Positions 15,885-18,009 of a stretch of DNA of 18,009 nucleotides are shown here, one piece after another. Numbering within the stretch: the first letter of the stretch is position 1; the number at the start of each line of letters is the position of its first letter. The stretch is from positions 1 to 18,009 of the forward strand of contig JAZQCN010000005.1 in assembly GCA_045546315.1 (NCBI GenBank), in the 5' to 3' direction. Under the pieces are notes generated by a model. The model had not been told where the DNA came from. It saw nothing but the letters and a program-made list of their open reading frames with translations, and made no database searches. The position numbers were made by a program, and so were the translations under genes. The DNA comes from RGIG2041 sp045546315 (lineage in GTDB: Bacteria > Bacillota > Clostridia > UBA1381 > UMGS1253).

Positions 15885-15913
15885 TTGACAAAGTATAATA
15901 TTTATACTATAAT
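15885..15913 (+). promoter_or_regulatory. Consensus sigma-A promoter of the thiamine transporter transcript
   Basis: A perfect TTGACA (15885-15890), exactly 17 bp, and a perfect TATAAT (15908-15913). Such an unweakened promoter fits a gene controlled after initiation, here by the riboswitch that follows. The spacer contains a perfect dyad, AGTATAA-TAT-TTATACT (15892-15908). Confidence 0.93.
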
Positions 15914-15919
15914 CATAAT

Positions 15920-16014
15920 TGACAAAGGGGAGCTTACACCAGTGAGCTGAGAGTAAACGTATTGTCGTTTTTACCCGTACAACCTGATTTGGGTAATGCC
16001 AACGTAGGGAAAAT
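15920..16014 (+). ncRNA. TPP riboswitch (thi box) aptamer
   Basis: The conserved thi-box elements are present in order: AAGGGGAGC (15925-15933), GCTGAGAG (15946-15953), a variable P3 arm (GTAAACG with CGTTTTTAC), then ACCCGTACAACCTGATTTGGG, TAATGCC, and ACGTAGGGAA ending near 16011. Compared with the consensus, ATC is replaced by ATT and CAGCG by CAACG, minor changes in non-invariant positions. It binds thiamine pyrophosphate in the nascent RNA. The intrinsic terminator downstream and the thiT gene after it show it is an OFF switch acting by premature termination. Confidence 0.95.
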
Positions 16015-16028
16015 GAAAGCTTGAATTT

Positions 16029-16056
16029 GGCTGTGCCCTGCGCATAGCCATTTTTT
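16029..16056 (+). terminator. Riboswitch-controlled intrinsic terminator upstream of thiT
   Basis: GGCTGTGC (16029-16036) pairs with GCATAGCC (16042-16049) with one G-U pair, followed by A and six Ts. GAAAGC (16015-16020), just after the aptamer, can pair with GCTTTC (16057-16062) and may extend or compete with this structure. It lies 61 bp before the thiT start codon, as expected for an expression platform. Confidence 0.85.
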
Positions 16057-16116
16057 GCTTTCTAAGAGGAAAAAGCAATACCTTACGCCTTTGAATTACC
16101 AAAGGAGTGAAAAACA

Positions 16117-16758
16117 ATGAAAACGAAAAAACTAATCACCTCGGCAATGCTGATTGCGCTTGCAACAGTATTGTCCGTCCTGCAACCGTTTCAGCTGCCG
16201 TTCGGTGGCGGTATAACGATTGCATCAATGATGCCGATTGTCATCATCGCATATGTCTACGGCACGAAGACAGGTCTGTTTGCCGGCTTTGTGTACAGCC
16301 TTTTACAAATGCTCTTAGGCGCAAAGACCGTAGCGGCATTCTTTCTGCCGGGCGACGAACAGATGGTGCTCTGGCAGGCGGTGTCCGTCTGTCTTTTGGA
16401 CTACATTGTAGCCTATACGGTTTTAGGCTTTGGCGGCGTGTTTAAGGGTAAATTCAAAAGCGACGCTGCCTCGGTTTGCATAGGCAGTGTATTTGCACTT
16501 TTGCTCCGCTATATTACGCACATTATCTCCGGCGCGATTTTCTTCGGTGCCTGGGCAGAATGGTTTTTTACGCAGGAGGGCTTTTATGCCATCGGTGAAA
16601 CCATTATGCGCACCTTCAGCGGAACATCACTTGCGTGGATTTATTCCGTTTTCTACAATGGGCTGTATATGCTGCCGGAAATTGTAATTACGGCAATCGT
16701 TACACCGGCAGTCTACTTTGCGCTCAGGCGAGCGAACTTAGCGAATGCGGATAAATAA
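16117..16758 (+). CDS. thiT: Energy-coupled thiamine transporter ThiT (ECF S component)
   Basis: A 213-aa protein with six membrane helices, the usual size for ThiT. It is the substrate-binding S subunit that works with a shared ECF module (EcfA, EcfA', EcfT), whose genes are not in this window. ThiT marks include the N-terminal MLIALATVLSVLQPFQLPFGG, DYIVAY with D95, RYITHIISGAIFFGAW with H135, G139 and W146, and VFYNGLYMLPE with Y180 and N181. These correspond to the thiamine-binding positions of the family (aromatic cage, His and Asn). AAAGGAG lies about 10 nt before the ATG. Expression is under the TPP riboswitch directly upstream. It stands alone with no thi biosynthesis genes, which suggests salvage of external thiamine. 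A terminator follows. Confidence 0.96.
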   Translation: MKTKKLITSAMLIALATVLSVLQPFQLPFGGGITIASMMPIVIIAYVYGTKTGLFAGFVYSLLQMLLGAKTVAAFFLPGDEQMVLWQAVSVCLLDYIVAYTVLGFGGVFKGKFKSDAASVCIGSVFALLLRYITHIISGAIFFGAWAEWFFTQEGFYAIGETIMRTFSGTSLAWIYSVFYNGLYMLPEIVITAIVTPAVYFALRRANLANADK

Positions 16759-16771
16759 TCTGTTTTTATGC

Positions 16772-16800
16772 AGCGGATGGGCATTAGCCTGTCCGCTTTT
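16772..16800 (+). terminator. Intrinsic terminator after thiT
   Basis: AGCGGATGGGC (16772-16782), an ATTA loop, then GCCTGTCCGCTTTT. The 11-bp stem contains two G-U pairs and ends in four Ts. It lies between the convergent thiT and minus-strand gene; read on the minus strand it lacks a T-tract, so it serves thiT. Confidence 0.75.
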
Positions 16801-16809
16801 GCTTTCTTC

Positions 16810-17352
16810 TCAGCAGGTACCGGTTTTGATATACGCACGCAGCTTGTCATAGTCAACAGAGCCGTCTGCGTTATAAAACGGGTAGTCCTTCTTAGGACTC
16901 TGTGGCGCATCCGCCACACTATAATTCTTAACACAATCTTTTGTTATATTATTTTTATTATTCTTTAAGTGTGGCGATTCTGCGGGTGCATCGTCAGCGC
17001 TTTGGTTGGTGACTTTGTAGGTCGAGCTTACATAGTCGCCCTGATACATGTCCCAGAAATTCACGGTTATGATGCTGTGACAGTTTGTTGCCTCGATGGT
17101 TATGTAGCCGGTGTCCTTTAAGTGTTTTAAGGCGGTGCGAACCTGCTGTTCGCTTAAACCCGTTGCGGCACAAAGCGAGCTGCGGCTCGTGACCAGCTGC
17201 CCTGCATCGAGCTGCTTTCCGCGCCAGGCATCCGGCTTGTAGTTTGCCGAAAGCAAAAGATGCAGATAAATGGTTTTCGTCGGCAGGTCTTTGTACCATT
17301 CCCAGTTTTTAAAGCTTCTGTGCAGTTTTGTATAACCGCTCATTTCATTCAT
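16810..17352 (-). CDS. Orphan phage-type winged-helix protein (replisome-organiser/DnaD-N-like)
   Basis: A 180-aa soluble protein. ATG 17352 is chosen because AGAGG (17365-17361) lies 8 nt upstream; the GTG at 17361 is less likely. The N-terminal ~105 residues (GYTKLHRSFKNWEWYKD, then SSLCAATGLSEQQVRTALKHL, then DTGYITIEATN and FWDMYQ) match the winged-helix domain common in replication or replisome-organiser proteins of prophages and integrative elements of Firmicutes. A low-complexity Lys/Asn/Ser/Pro linker follows (about 115-160). The short C-terminus (DYPFYNADGSVDYDKLRAYI) ends without the helicase-loader-binding domain that full-length phage proteins often carry, so it may be truncated or domesticated. 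No other phage gene is nearby. Function here is unknown; DNA binding is inferred from the fold. Confidence 0.72.
   Translation of the reverse strand: MNEMSGYTKLHRSFKNWEWYKDLPTKTIYLHLLLSANYKPDAWRGKQLDAGQLVTSRSSLCAATGLSEQQVRTALKHLKDTGYITIEATNCHSIITVNFWDMYQGDYVSSTYKVTNQSADDAPAESPHLKNNKNNITKDCVKNYSVADAPQSPKKDYPFYNADGSVDYDKLRAYIKTGTC
16884..16976. repeat. Two adjacent hairpins and an AT-rich island framed by inverted repeats
   Basis: Inside the minus-strand gene, AGTCCT/AGGACT (16884-16899, 4-nt loop) is followed one base later by TGTGGCG/CGCCACA (16901-16918, 4-nt loop). CGCCACACT (16912-16920) recurs as its perfect reverse complement AGTGTGGCG (16968-16976). Between these two arms lie 47 bp (16921-16967) with only six G or C. 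The 7-mer TGTGGCG thus occurs three times in 76 bp. The segment codes for the linker of the protein, where DAPAESP and DAPQSP form a degenerate amino-acid repeat. Confidence 0.75.
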
Positions 17353-17371
17353 AATTATCACCTCTGAGACT

Positions 17372-17377
17372 ATTATA
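17372..17377 (-). promoter_or_regulatory. Possible -10 element for the minus-strand winged-helix gene
   Basis: Read on the minus strand, a perfect TATAAT (17377 to 17372) lies about 20 bp upstream of the start codon. There is no -35 hexamer at the usual distance; the nearest TTGATA is 22 bp away, so the call is tentative. Confidence 0.4.
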
Positions 17378-17460
17378 CACTAAAATTTGGGTCTACTACT
17401 ATCAACCTTACCGTGTGAAAAATAAATTTCCGAAAAAGCTTGTAAAATCACAATTTTTAC

Positions 17461-17489
17461 TTGCCAAAAGTGCAGTTTTGGAGTAAAAT
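17461..17489 (+). promoter_or_regulatory. Sigma-A promoter for murI
   Basis: TTGCCA (17461-17466), a 17-bp spacer and TAAAAT (17484-17489), 32 bp before the murI start codon. A short imperfect inverted repeat (GTAAAAT/ATTTTTAC, about 17441-17460) lies just upstream of the -35. Confidence 0.7.
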
Positions 17490-17521
17490 AATAAAGATGA
17501 TGATATAAAGTGAGGATGGCT

Positions 17522-18009
17522 ATGGACACAAGACCGATTGGTGTGTTCGATTCCGGTATGGGTGGGCTGACAGCAGTAAAAAAGCTGCGCGAGCTTTTGC
17601 CGGGAGAGGACATTGTATATTTCGGCGATACCGGGCGCGTGCCTTACGGGGGACGGTCGGAGAAAACGCTGCTTAAATATGTTTCGCAGGACATTGCATT
17701 TTTAGAAAGCTTTCAGGTGAAAATGATTGTCGCAGCCTGCGGTACGGCGAGCGCTGTTGCGTTGCCAAAGCTTAAAAAGGCATCAAAGCTGCCGATGCTC
17801 GGTGTGCTGGATGCAGCGGCAAATGCGGCACTTTCGGCAACACGGAACGGTAAAATCGCCGTTATTGCAACGGCGGCGACCGTGAAAAGCGATGCCTACA
17901 GAAGTAAAATTCACTCTATGAAGCGCGATGTGGAGGTGTTTTCCAAAGCGTGTCCGCTGTTTGTGCCGCTTGTGGAAAACGGTCATACAGACAGCGAAGT
18001 AGCGCATCT
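17522..18009 (+). CDS. murI: Glutamate racemase MurI (partial, 3' end outside window)
   Basis: The first 162 codons of glutamate racemase, the cofactor-independent enzyme that makes D-glutamate for peptidoglycan in the cytoplasm. N-terminal marks are PIGVFDSGMGGLTA with catalytic-site D10-S11 and YFGDTGRVPYGGRS. The first catalytic cysteine is C73, in AACGTASAVAL. The usual family triplet here is C-N-T; this protein has C-G-T. The second catalytic cysteine (C-T-H motif) lies beyond the window. GAGG (17512-17515) is 6 nt before the ATG. The gene is divergent from the winged-helix gene across 169 bp and has its own promoter. It continues past 18009 with no frame disruption seen. Confidence 0.93.
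   Translation, partial: MDTRPIGVFDSGMGGLTAVKKLRELLPGEDIVYFGDTGRVPYGGRSEKTLLKYVSQDIAFLESFQVKMIVAACGTASAVALPKLKKASKLPMLGVLDAAANAALSATRNGKIAVIATAATVKSDAYRSKIHSMKRDVEVFSKACPLFVPLVENGHTDSEVAH

Noticed and set aside
17439..17460. Inverted repeat GTAAAAT/ATTTTTAC upstream of murI as an operator
   Set aside because: It is short, imperfect and made almost only of A and T, so it cannot be told from background in this intergenic region.
1..18009. CRISPR arrays, tRNA or rRNA genes, insertion sequences and transposases
   Set aside because: No regularly spaced direct repeats, no cloverleaf or rRNA-like segments, and no transposase or terminal inverted repeats were seen on either strand.

Overview
The window looks like chromosome from an anaerobic, low-to-mid GC Firmicute of class Clostridia, probably a gut Oscillospirales-type bacterium. 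Three things suggest this: the ylm/divIVA cell-division cluster, the clostridial domain set of a large secreted lyase-like protein (copper-amine-oxidase N-terminal-type and Ig-like 2 modules), and strong AGGAGG-type ribosome binding sites with sigma-A promoters. Species assignment is inference only.

Layout. 1-933: the 3' end of a fused TRAP transporter permease and its terminator. 1172-5802: a 1530-aa secreted, multidomain heparinase II/III-like protein with its own terminator. 5839-7606: an AT-rich lipoprotein of unknown function behind a clear promoter, then a PrsW-family membrane protease. 7625-10248: two secondary transporters, a sodium:neurotransmitter-symporter (LeuT-fold) protein and an SLC13/ArsB-like permease. 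10261-14378: a six-gene unit from one extended -10 promoter to one terminator, containing an HlyD-like membrane-anchored protein, yggS/ylmE, sepF, ylmG (YggT), ylmH and divIVA. 14411-15875: lspA and an overlapping RluD-type pseudouridine synthase gene. 15885-16800: a consensus sigma-A promoter, a TPP riboswitch, an intrinsic terminator and thiT (ECF thiamine S component), forming a self-contained thiamine-repressed uptake gene. 16810-17352: on the minus strand, an orphan phage-type winged-helix (replisome-organiser-like) gene. 17461-18009: a promoter and the start of murI (glutamate racemase), cut by the window edge.

How the genes work together. Most of the right half is core housekeeping: septum assembly and placement (sepF, divIVA, ylmG), PLP homeostasis (yggS), S4-domain RNA binding (ylmH), lipoprotein maturation (lspA), rRNA modification (rluD family), thiamine uptake (thiT) and D-glutamate supply for peptidoglycan (murI). 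The left half is accessory: carbohydrate or organic acid acquisition and envelope functions.

I see no clear undescribed defence or mobile system. The most unusual items are: the lyase-like protein with a duplicated N-terminal domain and a degenerate HxH motif; the orphan phage-type gene, whose linker-coding segment is a 47-bp AT-rich island between perfect 9-bp inverted repeats and next to two hairpins; and a perfect dyad in the spacer of the thiT promoter.
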